From the NCBI GenBank assembly GCA_965207165.1, contig OZ242265.1, positions 248,001 through 312,000 on the forward strand: a stretch of 64,000 nucleotides of DNA, written 5' to 3'. The notes under the pieces were generated by a model. The model was given only the letters and a program-made list of their open reading frames with translations, was not told where the DNA came from and made no database searches. The position numbers and the translations under genes are program-made. Positions 33,103 through 41,939 of the stretch are shown piece by piece (within the stretch, counting starts at the first letter, position 1; the number at the start of each line of letters is the position of its first letter). This DNA comes from JAAXHV01 sp965207165. GTDB taxonomy: Bacteria > Pseudomonadota > Gammaproteobacteria > Eutrophobiales > Eutrophobiaceae.

Positions 33103-35658
33103 TCATGATGCGCACTCCGCGCTAACCGAGTCGGATATGACCGTGCGAGCACGATCATCTTTCATCTGGGATCCTCCCCCCCTGTCTTCCAGATCCAGTC
33201 CACGTGTCAGAAAGCCGGGTCGAAGCAGACTCCATACTACCGGGGCTGCGAAGAAGCTGAACAGAAACGTGGTAAGCAGGATAAGCGCCATGCTGAAACC
33301 AACGTACCCAACGTAGAGCGGGACTATGGAGACCGCCAGACAACCGGTAAAAAGTGCAGTAAACGAAAAGATCAAAGGCTCCCGGACCAGCGTAAAGGCG
33401 TCAAACAGAGCCCGTTTAAAATTTCCATCTTTCGGGAATTCTTCACGAAAACGGTACAGAAGATAGACTTCTGCATCAATCCCGACACCGCTTGCGATAG
33501 CCAGTGCCGCGGTAACATTTGAATTGAATTCGATCCCGATCAGGTGTATCAGGAACATCCAGATCAGGATACCTATAGCCAGTGGGAACATCAGGAGCAC
33601 GGGGGCTATTACGGATCGCAGCATCAAGGCGGCTGCGATAAACGATGCCAATGCGCTGAACAAAGTCGCAAGCACCATCCATTTCTTGATGGAACGGTTG
33701 AATGCATCCGCGATACCGACATTGCCGGCCGCCAGCTCCAACTCAACGTTCAGGGCTTCGGCGTCCCAGTTTGCCGCGACATAGTCGTTCGCCCGTTGGA
33801 TCAACGCCGCCACGGTACCCGGGCTGGTATCCCGCACGAAGGCAATTATTGCCGTGTTGCGGTACTCCGGGCCAACAACAAAGTCAAACGCGCCAGGCGT
33901 ACCTCCCGTCAGGAAGTAGATTGCTTCATTAACTGCCATCTGCGCCCGGCCTTCAGTCGGGATACTGAAATGCTCGTCCTGGTCCTCATTCAGAAAGCGG
34001 TTCATGATCTTTATGTAAAAGGGCAGGCCCACGACTGCCGACACCTCTTCCGCCTCGGCCAGGTGCCGGGAAAGTTCATCCATGGCAACCAGTGCCTCCG
34101 GGGTTTTGGCGTCCCCGGGATTTTTCCCTTTCGCAAGAATGGCGAGCGTGTAGACGCCACCGAATAACCGGGTGATCTCCTGTTCCATCTCGTAGAGTTC
34201 ATTGCCTTCCCAGGATCTGGTCAGGTAGTTATGTACGGCATACGTATTGTTCTGGCCGGTGCTGATCTCAGTGGCGAGAAAACGTCCGATTGCAGTATCC
34301 TTGGCCACGGGTATTGACTGCCAGATACTCAACGAGATGACCACGACAAAACCGGTCAGGCAGATCACGGTCCATTGTACGGTGGAGTTGTAAATGAGCG
34401 GCCGCACCATGACAGCGGTTGTTCTGTAGATTAACCCGCGCTGTGTCTTACGTCCTACCTGGGCGTATTCCATGGCCTTGCTTGTGCTCGCAGCAGGCAT
34501 GTATGACAGCAGCGCGACGAGGAATGTCGGAACGATGACAATGATCGCAAGCAACCCGAAGGCAGTGACCTGACCCAGGACCCGGACATTGTCGAAAGGA
34601 ACAAACGAGAGTACGACAAATGCCATCAGGTCGGTACAGAGCACGACTATCAACGGGCGGGTCATGTGAATGAGTGTCTGTTCCAGTGCCTCCGGTACCG
34701 AACGAACTCCGTCCAGCTCATCGGTCAGCAGGCGTTTGATAAACAATACGCTGTGAGAAGCCGCTACTGCCAGAATGATGAAAGGCGCAATCAGTGCGGC
34801 TGATGAAGTAAGCACTTCACCTTCAAAAACACGCTGAAATGCAAAGGCCCAGATCGAAGCCATTATTCCTACGCAAAGTGGTGGAAGAACGCCTACGACT
34901 GACCTGAATGCAAAAATCAATACGATCGCTATTACCGTTACCACCAGAATGAAGGCGCCCAGGATATAGGGCAGGCCATCACTGTTAACCCATCCAATCA
35001 GAATAGGGGAACCGGCTGCCGTAACGTCATGCGTCTCGTCGTTTTCCGCGCCTATGATTCTCTGCACTTCCTTGTAGATGGCAATCGGGTCCGTTACAGG
35101 CAGTTCAAGTCCCTCACGGACATCCTGCAACCCGGTCCTGAAGTCTGCCTGTATTATGACTGCTGACCAGTCTTTGGATACCAGAGCGCCCTTCAGCGCG
35201 GCGTTGTTTTCAATCCCGAAACGCACCCGCGCAAGTTCTTCCGCCGTTTCGGGCGCGCGGTTCGGGTTATCAAACAGGATACTCGCATCAAGCACCTCTG
35301 CAGTGCCTTTCAGGTAGCGTGAATTAATGGTGGAAAGTGAGCGGATTGCATAAGGAATTACACCATGCACCTCCTCGAGCTGGTCGGTAATTCTCTTTAT
35401 TTTTGCCAGTGTATCCGCCTGTACGATGCTCTCCCCATCCTTGCGCGAAACCATGATGGTTACCAGGTTCGCGCCCCCGAACTTGCGTTGCAGTTCTTCA
35501 TTGAGCACGACAGAGGGATCATCATCAGGCGGCCAGCGGTTCGGGTCGTCGTAAATCTTTAGCCCGGACGCGATATACGCAGAGCCCGCTGTGACGATCA
35601 ATGTCACAACGAGCATCACGGCGCGATAACGAACCAGAAATGAAGACAGACGTTCCAT
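33103..35658 (-). CDS. RND/MMPL family exporter
   Basis: The protein has 851 residues with about 12 transmembrane helices arranged as two repeats of one helix, a large periplasmic loop and five helices, the MMPL/SSD architecture. The first helix starts at about residue 14; the two core repeats contain acidic residues within membrane helices typical of proton-driven RND pumps. The C-terminal 40 residues form a charged cytosolic tail. With DUF1302 and DUF1329 it probably moves a hydrophobic compound or lipid across the envelope. The gene lies 37 bp upstream of DUF1302 and 38 bp after DUF1329. Confidence 0.9.
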   Translation of the reverse strand: MERLSSFLVRYRAVMLVVTLIVTAGSAYIASGLKIYDDPNRWPPDDDPSVVLNEELQRKFGGANLVTIMVSRKDGESIVQADTLAKIKRITDQLEEVHGVIPYAIRSLSTINSRYLKGTAEVLDASILFDNPNRAPETAEELARVRFGIENNAALKGALVSKDWSAVIIQADFRTGLQDVREGLELPVTDPIAIYKEVQRIIGAENDETHDVTAAGSPILIGWVNSDGLPYILGAFILVVTVIAIVLIFAFRSVVGVLPPLCVGIMASIWAFAFQRVFEGEVLTSSAALIAPFIILAVAASHSVLFIKRLLTDELDGVRSVPEALEQTLIHMTRPLIVVLCTDLMAFVVLSFVPFDNVRVLGQVTAFGLLAIIVIVPTFLVALLSYMPAASTSKAMEYAQVGRKTQRGLIYRTTAVMVRPLIYNSTVQWTVICLTGFVVVISLSIWQSIPVAKDTAIGRFLATEISTGQNNTYAVHNYLTRSWEGNELYEMEQEITRLFGGVYTLAILAKGKNPGDAKTPEALVAMDELSRHLAEAEEVSAVVGLPFYIKIMNRFLNEDQDEHFSIPTEGRAQMAVNEAIYFLTGGTPGAFDFVVGPEYRNTAIIAFVRDTSPGTVAALIQRANDYVAANWDAEALNVELELAAGNVGIADAFNRSIKKWMVLATLFSALASFIAAALMLRSVIAPVLLMFPLAIGILIWMFLIHLIGIEFNSNVTAALAIASGVGIDAEVYLLYRFREEFPKDGNFKRALFDAFTLVREPLIFSFTALFTGCLAVSIVPLYVGYVGFSMALILLTTFLFSFFAAPVVWSLLRPGFLTRGLDLEDRGGGSQMKDDRARTVISDSVSAECAS

Positions 35659-35696
35659 AAGATAGCGTCAGTTCCGGATTGGAAGTGCGTATTGAA

Positions 35697-36890
35697 TTAT
35701 TCCCAGAACAGTATTTTTCGAACCGGCTCTTTACTGAGGTTGTCAAGACTCACGATGTCACGGGGCATCTCGTCGTAATTGATCCAGAACGTGTTCATAT
35801 ACCAGTCCATCCTGAATCCGCTCTTGGGATCATAGAAGTACTCACCCGCCCAGATCATCTGCCAGTCTTCAATCGGATCATTGCCATTCTGCAGGCGCGG
35901 GTCGGTATTTGCTACCGCTCTCCGGTTTACGCGCTGGCGGGTCAGCTCTCCGTTTGAATCGAAGGTCTCCTCATACCAGCTGCTGCCCGTCTTTATCCCG
36001 ATGATGCGGCGCTGCTTGGCATACCAGTAAGATTTTGAGTGTGGCGTCAACTCAAGTATGTAGGCAGGTTCGCAGACACCGTCCAGGCCGACGTTGACTT
36101 TTTCACCCTTGGTCTCCGTCGTAAATCCCATAGTTCCATCAGGTTGCCCGCCGTACAGCGTGTACCCGACTACCTCGTAATCGATGTCGGGAAAGGGCTT
36201 GACCTGTGGAAAGTCTTCCCAGCGCACGATAGTGCCGGGAATGATGTCCTGGCGCGCCGCCTGCGGCAGACGGCGAACGCGTCGCGCTGCGGGTAAATAG
36301 AGGAACTCGTCGTTAAAATCTTCACCGTAGTAGATCGTCGTGGACATGCCGAGCCCGCGGAAGTCGTTGGGCGCCACGAATGTAAACATATACTGGGCCC
36401 GCACCTTGTCGACCAGACTTTTCGGGATCCCGTCCTGGTTCAACCGGTAAGCGACCATCCATTCGAACAGGCGCTTGTCACGTATGGTGCCGTTCGGGGA
36501 GATAAGGTCGATGGACCATTCCGTGATGTAATTATCTCCGAATTCATTGAAGTAAAGCGCCGTGTAGGAGCGGTCATGAATTTCGCGCCCATCCTGCTTG
36601 ACGCGTTCTTCTACCGATATTTCCCACGGATAGGGCAGGCCCGCTTGTGTCCAGCGGTCATAAATGTTGGGCCCAATCTCTGCATAGGAAGAGTTATGCC
36701 AGGGCTGTGGTTTCCAATTCACCGTCTCATCACCCCATTTACAGACGTATGTGCCGGGCTCCGTGCCGGGGCTGACTGAGTATTCCTTGCCCAAAATCAT
36801 TTCTGCGGCGAGCGACCCCGGAAACAGGTAAAACGACAGGAGCAACAGAATGGTTGAGAATATGGGGAACACGCGGTTCATAGATTTCAT
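35697..36890 (-). CDS. DUF1329 periplasmic protein
   Basis: The protein has 397 residues when started at the ATG at 36890, which follows GGAGGGT; upstream in-frame starts would prefix the signal peptide with unlikely sequence. After a signal peptide ending near 'GSLAAEM', the mature domain has the LolA-like 'GTYVCKWGDETVNWKP' start and repeated Tyr/Trp-rich strands such as 'GSSWYEETFDSNGE'. DUF1329 proteins are LolA-fold lipoprotein or lipid carriers. It leads the minus-strand operon; the putative LacI operator lies 164 bp upstream. Confidence 0.88.
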   Translation of the reverse strand: MKSMNRVFPIFSTILLLLSFYLFPGSLAAEMILGKEYSVSPGTEPGTYVCKWGDETVNWKPQPWHNSSYAEIGPNIYDRWTQAGLPYPWEISVEERVKQDGREIHDRSYTALYFNEFGDNYITEWSIDLISPNGTIRDKRLFEWMVAYRLNQDGIPKSLVDKVRAQYMFTFVAPNDFRGLGMSTTIYYGEDFNDEFLYLPAARRVRRLPQAARQDIIPGTIVRWEDFPQVKPFPDIDYEVVGYTLYGGQPDGTMGFTTETKGEKVNVGLDGVCEPAYILELTPHSKSYWYAKQRRIIGIKTGSSWYEETFDSNGELTRQRVNRRAVANTDPRLQNGNDPIEDWQMIWAGEYFYDPKSGFRMDWYMNTFWINYDEMPRDIVSLDNLSKEPVRKILFWE

Positions 36891-37053
36891 GAGATACCCT
36901 CCAAATTTAAACAACTGAATTAATAAAAATTCATCGTGAAAACCGGGCTCATACACAGACTGCCCCGGCATTCAAGCCAGGCTCATCGCATATTTTTTAC
37001 TTGTTTCGGCGTGTCGGTGAGCTTATTCATCGAATCGTTTATATTTTCGTACA

Positions 37054-37067
37054 TAGTAACGTTTCTA
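37054..37067. promoter_or_regulatory. LacI-family operator candidate upstream of the DUF1329 operon
   Basis: TAGTAACGTTTCTA is a near-palindrome around ACGT. On the opposite strand, the 20 bases from 37053 to 37072 are identical to 40359-40378. The site lies between the LacI gene and the start of the DUF1329-MMPL-DUF1302 genes. A 10-base motif AATCGTTTAT at 37033-37042 also recurs at 40251-40260. LacI-type regulators usually bind such CG-centred palindromes. Confidence 0.65.
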
Positions 37068-37171
37068 ATTTCTGCAACGCAAGCATTTTCGACCGGGATA
37101 TCGCATGTAACAGTTAATTTTTCCCGATGCATGTCTGGAAGTTATCCCGGAAAAGCGATAAATAATCAGAT

Positions 37172-38224
37172 TTACGATAATCGTTTCTCCCCGGTACATG
37201 CTTCTCCCGGCCCGGTGCTGGATTCGCGTACCATCACTTCAACGGGATGGGGTTCCAGCAGTTCCGGCGTTTGTTTGCCCTGTGTCATGGCGATCAACAG
37301 CTTTGCTGCGCTCATACCCATCTCATAGGCAGGTTGGCGCACTGTGGTAAGCCGCGGGGTCAGCAACTGCGCAGTAGGAATATCGTCAAAACCGACAATA
37401 CTGACATCCCCCGGTACGTGTATCGTATTCGACCGGCAATACTCCAGGGCGCCTATAGCCATCAGATCATTGGCGCATATCAGTGCGGTAGGGCGTTCAG
37501 GCTCAGGCACGTTGAGAAGTATTTCGGCAAGTTTATAACCGGTGTCCATCTGGTAATCGCCTGTCTGTATGTTCATCTCGTCGGGATCTATGCCGCCCAT
37601 CGCCAGGCCTTCACGGTAACCGGATAAACGCTGTTCCGATGTCCAGTGGGTGACAGGGCCGGCAATACAGGCAAATCGCTTATGTCCGAGTTCAACAAGA
37701 TGGGTAGCTATCTCCCTGGCGCCGCGTCGACCGTCGGCAACAACGGCTGGAAGTTCCAGGCCCGGAAAACGCTCGTCAACCAGGACGACCGGCCCGAGTG
37801 ACTGCAGTTCCAGGAGAGACCGGGGGGATTCCTGGAAGCCGCTTTCATAAATGACGCCGTCCACCCGTTTACTGCGCAGCAACCTGGCATTGCCGAATTC
37901 CGCTTCTTCGGTGTTTTCCGCGCTGCACAGCACCACGAGCGTATCGTGCATCGCTGCCGCCTTTACCACACCGCGGGCGAGCTGGCTGAAGAACTGGTTC
38001 ACCAGGTCGGGGACAACAAGACCGATGGTTGACGCCGACTGCCGTTTCAGGTTGCGCGCCGATTCGTTGGGAGTGTAATCCAGGGCCCGGATCGCGTTCA
38101 GAACGCGCGTCTTGCGCGCTTCGCTTACCTGCCCCCTGTTGTTCAGGACGTAGCTGACTGTGCTGACCGAGACCTGGGCCTGCTCAGCCACGTCTTTCAT
38201 CGTGGGGCGAACTTGCTGCTTCAT
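37172..38224 (-). CDS. LacI-family transcriptional regulator
   Basis: The protein has 350 residues. The N-terminal helix-turn-helix 'TMKDVAEQAQVSVSTVSYVLN' and hinge 'TPNESARNLKRQSASTIGLV' are those of LacI/GalR regulators; the rest is a periplasmic-binding-protein-like sensor domain with 'VIGFDDI'-type 'IVGFDDIPTAQLL' near the C-terminus. The ligand is likely a sugar, nucleoside or related metabolite. It is the last gene of the cupin-FMN-GATase1 operon (9-bp gap) and lies between two copies of the candidate operator, suggesting autoregulation and control of the flanking genes. Confidence 0.93.
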   Translation of the reverse strand: MKQQVRPTMKDVAEQAQVSVSTVSYVLNNRGQVSEARKTRVLNAIRALDYTPNESARNLKRQSASTIGLVVPDLVNQFFSQLARGVVKAAAMHDTLVVLCSAENTEEAEFGNARLLRSKRVDGVIYESGFQESPRSLLELQSLGPVVLVDERFPGLELPAVVADGRRGAREIATHLVELGHKRFACIAGPVTHWTSEQRLSGYREGLAMGGIDPDEMNIQTGDYQMDTGYKLAEILLNVPEPERPTALICANDLMAIGALEYCRSNTIHVPGDVSIVGFDDIPTAQLLTPRLTTVRQPAYEMGMSAAKLLIAMTQGKQTPELLEPHPVEVMVRESSTGPGEACTGEKRLS

Positions 38225-38233
38225 GCGAAGACG

Positions 38234-39001
38234 CTATCCCCCTGCGGCCCAGGATACGATGGATGACCAGAGTTTGGCGTAATGGGGCCAGTTCACAAAC
38301 TCGGGCGGGGCCCAGTGCGGGGCCACGTCGGAAGCAAAAGCCACGCTGCGGCCACTACCGAATTCTCCTGCCACAAGCAGCGGGTCGTCGCCGGATGCCG
38401 CAATCACCGTGGTTCCGGGTTTGGCTTTTAGTTGATTGTAGCCGAGCAGTATCGGCCAGTCGGCAGGCGTACCGCCGAGCGCCGTGTGATCAGGGTTGGG
38501 GAATGTTGCAACCAGGCCCTCAGGGACCTCAACCCTGTCATCACGGTCCAGCATCGTGACGGGAAGCACCCGGGCCAGCGGGCTGGCCTGGTAACGCGCC
38601 CGGCCGTCGATACCGGAGAATGACATATAGCCCCCGGCCATAAGCAGGCCGCCTCCGCCTTCGACATAGTCCGCCAGCAGGACCAGGCGGTTTGTCGTGC
38701 GTTCCGAGCGCTGGAAGGTTTCATCGCACAGCAGGAAGGAGTTGGACCCGATATCGCTGAGAATGACGACATCAAAGGTGTCGAGTTCTTCCCTGGTTAC
38801 GGGGAAACGGCTGGATACTTCGTGCGCCCGTATATACGTAACCTTGTACCCGGCAGCTTCCAGAGCAGCGAGGAAAACCCCGGCGCCTTCCTCGTATTCA
38901 GTCGTATGAAACTGGTCGAACCCCTTCAGGTGCACCGTGTGCTTAATCCAGGACTCACCTACTACCAATACACTGAGAGGAGAATTCGTATCTGAATTCA
39001 T
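38234..39001 (-). CDS. GATase1-like (PF07090-type) protein
   Basis: The protein has 255 residues with a class I glutamine amidotransferase-like/ThuA fold: 'VLVVGESWIKHTVHLKGFD' at the start, 'FDVVILSDIGSNSF', 'GGGLLMAGGYMSFSG' and 'SGRSVAFASDVAPHWAP'. The usual nucleophile Cys of amidotransferases is not present at the elbow; the region reads 'GGYMS', so it is probably not an amidotransferase. Members occur in sugar and nucleoside operons with LacI regulators, but the reaction is unknown. Confidence 0.78.
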   Translation of the reverse strand: MNSDTNSPLSVLVVGESWIKHTVHLKGFDQFHTTEYEEGAGVFLAALEAAGYKVTYIRAHEVSSRFPVTREELDTFDVVILSDIGSNSFLLCDETFQRSERTTNRLVLLADYVEGGGGLLMAGGYMSFSGIDGRARYQASPLARVLPVTMLDRDDRVEVPEGLVATFPNPDHTALGGTPADWPILLGYNQLKAKPGTTVIAASGDDPLLVAGEFGSGRSVAFASDVAPHWAPPEFVNWPHYAKLWSSIVSWAAGG

Positions 39002-39068
39002 ATCGACTATCCCTCCATTTGCTTGCCTGAAGCAGCCGTTTTACCGGTATCAAGCGGGGTTGATTGTG

Positions 39069-39590
39069 TCAAAGCAACCGGTCGGTCACGGATTCGGGCA
39101 GGACCAGGGCTTCCGGCACCTGTGGGAGTGCGATCTCCCGCATGTCCCAACCGACCATTTTTTCCGCGATCAATTCATAAACCTTTCTGCCCGAGGCGAC
39201 GCGGTATTTAAAATAGTTTTCGGCATAAGGATGGCCGGTGTAAAAATACTTTTCAAATACCAGTTCGTCGACCAGGTCCACCAGTTCCGGATCTGTCACC
39301 TGTGTCATGGTCCCGTGGATGCGCACGCCGTGAACCGTCGCGTACTCGTCACCGGAATCGACAAGGCCGGTCAAAGGCCTTCCTGCCTGAACATTGTCCG
39401 CGTGGCGCCCGGCGGCATCGACCGGCAGCAGAATCCGTTTATCGTGTACGACATAGAATAACGGGGACATATAGATTGACCCGTCTTCGTTTGTAGTTGC
39501 GAGCCGGATGGTTTTCTGGCGGGACAGGTAGGCCCAGCGTTTATTGCCGCGCAGGGGCAGGAAGGTGCTGGGAGTTATTTCTTGACTCAT
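39069..39590 (-). CDS. FMN-binding protein, pyridoxamine 5'-phosphate oxidase-like
   Basis: The protein has 173 residues from the ATG at 39590, preceded by GGAGG. The split beta-barrel pattern appears in 'RQKTIRLATTNEDGSIYMSPL', broken here as 'RLATTNEDGSIYMSPLFYVV', 'KRILLPVDAAGRHADNV' and 'GRPLTGLVDSG'. This family binds FMN or F420 and reduces or oxidises small molecules. It starts one base after the cupin stop, so the two are coupled. Confidence 0.8.
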   Translation of the reverse strand: MSQEITPSTFLPLRGNKRWAYLSRQKTIRLATTNEDGSIYMSPLFYVVHDKRILLPVDAAGRHADNVQAGRPLTGLVDSGDEYATVHGVRIHGTMTQVTDPELVDLVDELVFEKYFYTGHPYAENYFKYRVASGRKVYELIAEKMVGWDMREIALPQVPEALVLPESVTDRLL

Positions 39591-39591
39591 G

Positions 39592-40056
39592 TTATTTTCC
39601 TCCGTTACGCAGGGATCTGAGTTCTTCGCTGAACTCGGGAGCTTCAACCAGGCCGTAACGCGGTGACGGGCCGCTGGTCCAGAAAAACACGGTTTTTACA
39701 CCGGTCGCTTCGAGGGTGTATTTGTATCCACCCGGCAGGTAGATGTGCTCGCCGGCCCCGGCTTCCAGGTAGACGACACGACCCTCGGCGTCTTCGACCT
39801 TGAGACGGATTTTCCCCTCCAGGCAGTAGTGTGATTCATCGAAATTTGCCTGGTCCCAGTGATAATCATCGTGGTCAGGTTCCTGGTAACAATACCCATG
39901 GCGAAAGTGGCGCGCATCGTCGCGTTCCTGGGAGACGAAGATATTGGTTCCAATGCCTTTCGCAAACGGTAACCTGGGCATGGCATGGATTTCTTCCGGG
40001 TTGATGACGCGCGGGTATCTCATCGAGGCGTCGTCGTAGAGGCTGTAGCTGGTCAT
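39592..40056 (-). CDS. cupin-domain protein
   Basis: The protein has 154 residues from the ATG at 40056 with GGAGG 7 bases upstream; the longer frame starting at 40107 lacks a ribosome site. The single cupin fold shows the metal-binding region 'SHYCLEGKIRLKVED' with 'YLEAGAGEHIYLPGGYKYTL' beyond it. It is related to small cupins of unknown specificity rather than to seed-storage-like oxidases. It is the first gene of the operon divergent from nicotinamide phosphoribosyltransferase. Confidence 0.82.
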   Translation of the reverse strand: MTSYSLYDDASMRYPRVINPEEIHAMPRLPFAKGIGTNIFVSQERDDARHFRHGYCYQEPDHDDYHWDQANFDESHYCLEGKIRLKVEDAEGRVVYLEAGAGEHIYLPGGYKYTLEATGVKTVFFWTSGPSPRYGLVEAPEFSEELRSLRNGGK

Positions 40057-40471
40057 TATTGTTCCTCCGATAGCGGGTAAATAATCGTTTCTTGTCGTCC
40101 CCTGCAAAGCGAGGCGGCGTGTTGAAAATCAAGCCGGATTATTGCTGCGAAGGGCAACTATATTCGTTTATACCCTAAACCAGGTTTATATACCCGTCAA
40201 GCAGATTTTTCCAGTTTATTCAAGGCGTAGCCTGCAGTATATAGGTTTATAATCGTTTATCCGCCGGCCGGCAAATTACCTTTGACACCGCAGTGCCGCA
40301 GAAAGTCAAGCTTGCATCGGAAGTTGTCTTTTTTGAGGTTCACAGCAAGTTGACCTTGGAAATTAGAAACGTTACTATCCTCCGCTGTGAACATATGAGC
40401 AGCGGGCTGATTCATATCAGCGCACGAGACATAGCAAAACGATTAGCGGCATACATTGCAAGAGGATAGAA
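40057..40471. other. 415-bp divergent regulatory region
   Basis: No open reading frame of note occurs between the cupin gene (minus) and the nicotinamide phosphoribosyltransferase gene (plus). The left half is AT-rich with four GTTTAT(A) elements near 40166, 40184, 40245 and 40255. AATCGTTTAT at 40251-40260 recurs at 37033-37042. The operator candidate is at 40364-40377. A ribosome site AGAGGA precedes the plus-strand ATG. I see no clear sigma-70 boxes with ideal spacing. Confidence 0.6.
40364..40377. promoter_or_regulatory. LacI-family operator candidate upstream of nicotinamide phosphoribosyltransferase
   Basis: TAGAAACGTTACTA is a near-palindrome centred on ACGT. Including its left flank it is identical over 20 bases (40359-40378) to the reverse complement of 37053-37072 near the DUF1329 operon. 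It lies 94 bp before the plus-strand start codon and about 310 bp before the cupin start. Confidence 0.65.
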
Positions 40472-41920
40472 ATGGCCTTTCATCACAATATCATTATCGA
40501 CGTTGACAACTACAAGCATTGCCATTACTCGCTCTATCCGCCCGGCACCGAATATGTTTCCAGTTATATAGAATCCCGGGGGGGTGAACTACCGTCAACA
40601 ATGTTTGTCGGGCTGCAGGCATATATCCGGGAATACCTCATGCGTCCCATTACCCTGGAAGATATCGACGAAGCGGAGTTTGTCGAACGGGAACAGGGCA
40701 TGCACTTCAATCGGGATAACTGGCTGGGAATACTGAACGACCACGGTGGATTCCTGCCGGTTGAGATGGAGGCTGTACCGGAAGGAACGGTGTTGCCGCC
40801 GAAAAATGTGTTGGTGCAGTTGATCAACACCGATCCCAAATATTATTGGGCGACCAGCTTTTTTGAAACCTCGCTGTTGCGCGCGGTCTGGTATCCGACG
40901 ACCATCGGAAGTATAAGCTGGCTCTGTAAACAGGTAATCAAGGATTCGCTGGAGCAGACATCCGATAACCCGGGTGTCATACGCCATATGCTGCACGATT
41001 ACGGCGCCCGGGGTGTAAGTTCGCAACAATCCGCCGCCCTGGGCGGCCTGGCCCATCTCGTCAATTTCGCCCAGAGCGACACCTTGCCCGGTATCATCGC
41101 TGCGAAACGCTATTACAACGCCGGTCATGTATCCAATTCGGGCCCGAATTCCGAACATGCGGGCTTTTGTGCCTGGGGCAGGGAGAATGAAACCGCTGCG
41201 CTCAGTAATATGCTGGACATGTATGCGGATAACGGCGTCGCCCTGCTGCTCACCGATACCTATGACCATGAGAACTGTGTAAAGAACATTGTCGGCAAGG
41301 AATTGAAGGAAAAAATTCAGAATTTCCCAGGCCTGGTCGGCATAAGGCCCGATTCAGGTGATGTGGTCCAGGTAACTTCCGACACGACGGAATGGCTGAT
41401 GGATGCATTCGGCTATGAAGTCAACTCCAAGGGTTACAAGGTGCTGCCTCCTTACCTCCGGGTGGTACAGGGTGATGGTGTGAATTTCCCCGTTTTGCCG
41501 AAGATATTTATCGAACTGGAACGGCGCGGGTTTTCAGCGGAAAATGCGATATACGGTATGGGGGGCGGCCTGCTGCAGCATTTTCATCGCGACACCATGA
41601 ATTTCGGACAGAAGGCCAGTGCGGTCTGTGTAAACGGAGAATGGCGGGACATATACAAATCTCCGACCGGTTCCGACTTCAAGGTATCAAAAAAAGGACG
41701 GCTTGCACTGAAATACGAAAACGGTACCTATACAACGGTTCCGCGTGATTCCATTCCTCCTGAAGAAAACGTACTGGTTCCGGTCTTCCGGAATGGAAAA
41801 CTGTTGAAAAAATGGGATTTCACCGAACTGATAGAGCGCAGCGAGCGGGAATACCCCGAGTCCTATTACCTTGATATTGTCAGGCCGCTTCGGGAAGCCC
41901 GGAACGGTTCTGCGGGCTGA
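40472..41920 (+). CDS. nadV: nicotinamide phosphoribosyltransferase
   Basis: The 482-residue enzyme makes nicotinamide mononucleotide from nicotinamide and PRPP, a one-step salvage route to NAD. It matches the NAMPT/NadV family: 'NYKHCHYSLYPPGTEYV', the catalytic His in 'NSEHAGFCAWG', 'GIRPDSGD' (PRPP site), 'GYKVLPPYLRVVQGDGVN' and 'GMGGGLLQHFHRDTMNF'. Nicotinate phosphoribosyltransferase (PncB) is shorter and has different motifs, so that is excluded. The length is typical. It leads a plus-strand operon with a HAD phosphatase 19 bp downstream. Confidence 0.94.
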   Translation: MAFHHNIIIDVDNYKHCHYSLYPPGTEYVSSYIESRGGELPSTMFVGLQAYIREYLMRPITLEDIDEAEFVEREQGMHFNRDNWLGILNDHGGFLPVEMEAVPEGTVLPPKNVLVQLINTDPKYYWATSFFETSLLRAVWYPTTIGSISWLCKQVIKDSLEQTSDNPGVIRHMLHDYGARGVSSQQSAALGGLAHLVNFAQSDTLPGIIAAKRYYNAGHVSNSGPNSEHAGFCAWGRENETAALSNMLDMYADNGVALLLTDTYDHENCVKNIVGKELKEKIQNFPGLVGIRPDSGDVVQVTSDTTEWLMDAFGYEVNSKGYKVLPPYLRVVQGDGVNFPVLPKIFIELERRGFSAENAIYGMGGGLLQHFHRDTMNFGQKASAVCVNGEWRDIYKSPTGSDFKVSKKGRLALKYENGTYTTVPRDSIPPEENVLVPVFRNGKLLKKWDFTELIERSEREYPESYYLDIVRPLREARNGSAG

Positions 41921-41939
41921 AGCCGGCGCCCGGTTTAAA

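Noticed and set aside
17222..36890. Mobile element carrying the catabolic island
   Set aside because: No integrase, transposase, tRNA attachment site or flanking direct repeats are visible; horizontal origin remains possible but unsupported here.
37179..37190. Further AATCGTTTCT operator-like match
   Set aside because: It lies within the last codons of the LacI gene and lacks the second half-site.
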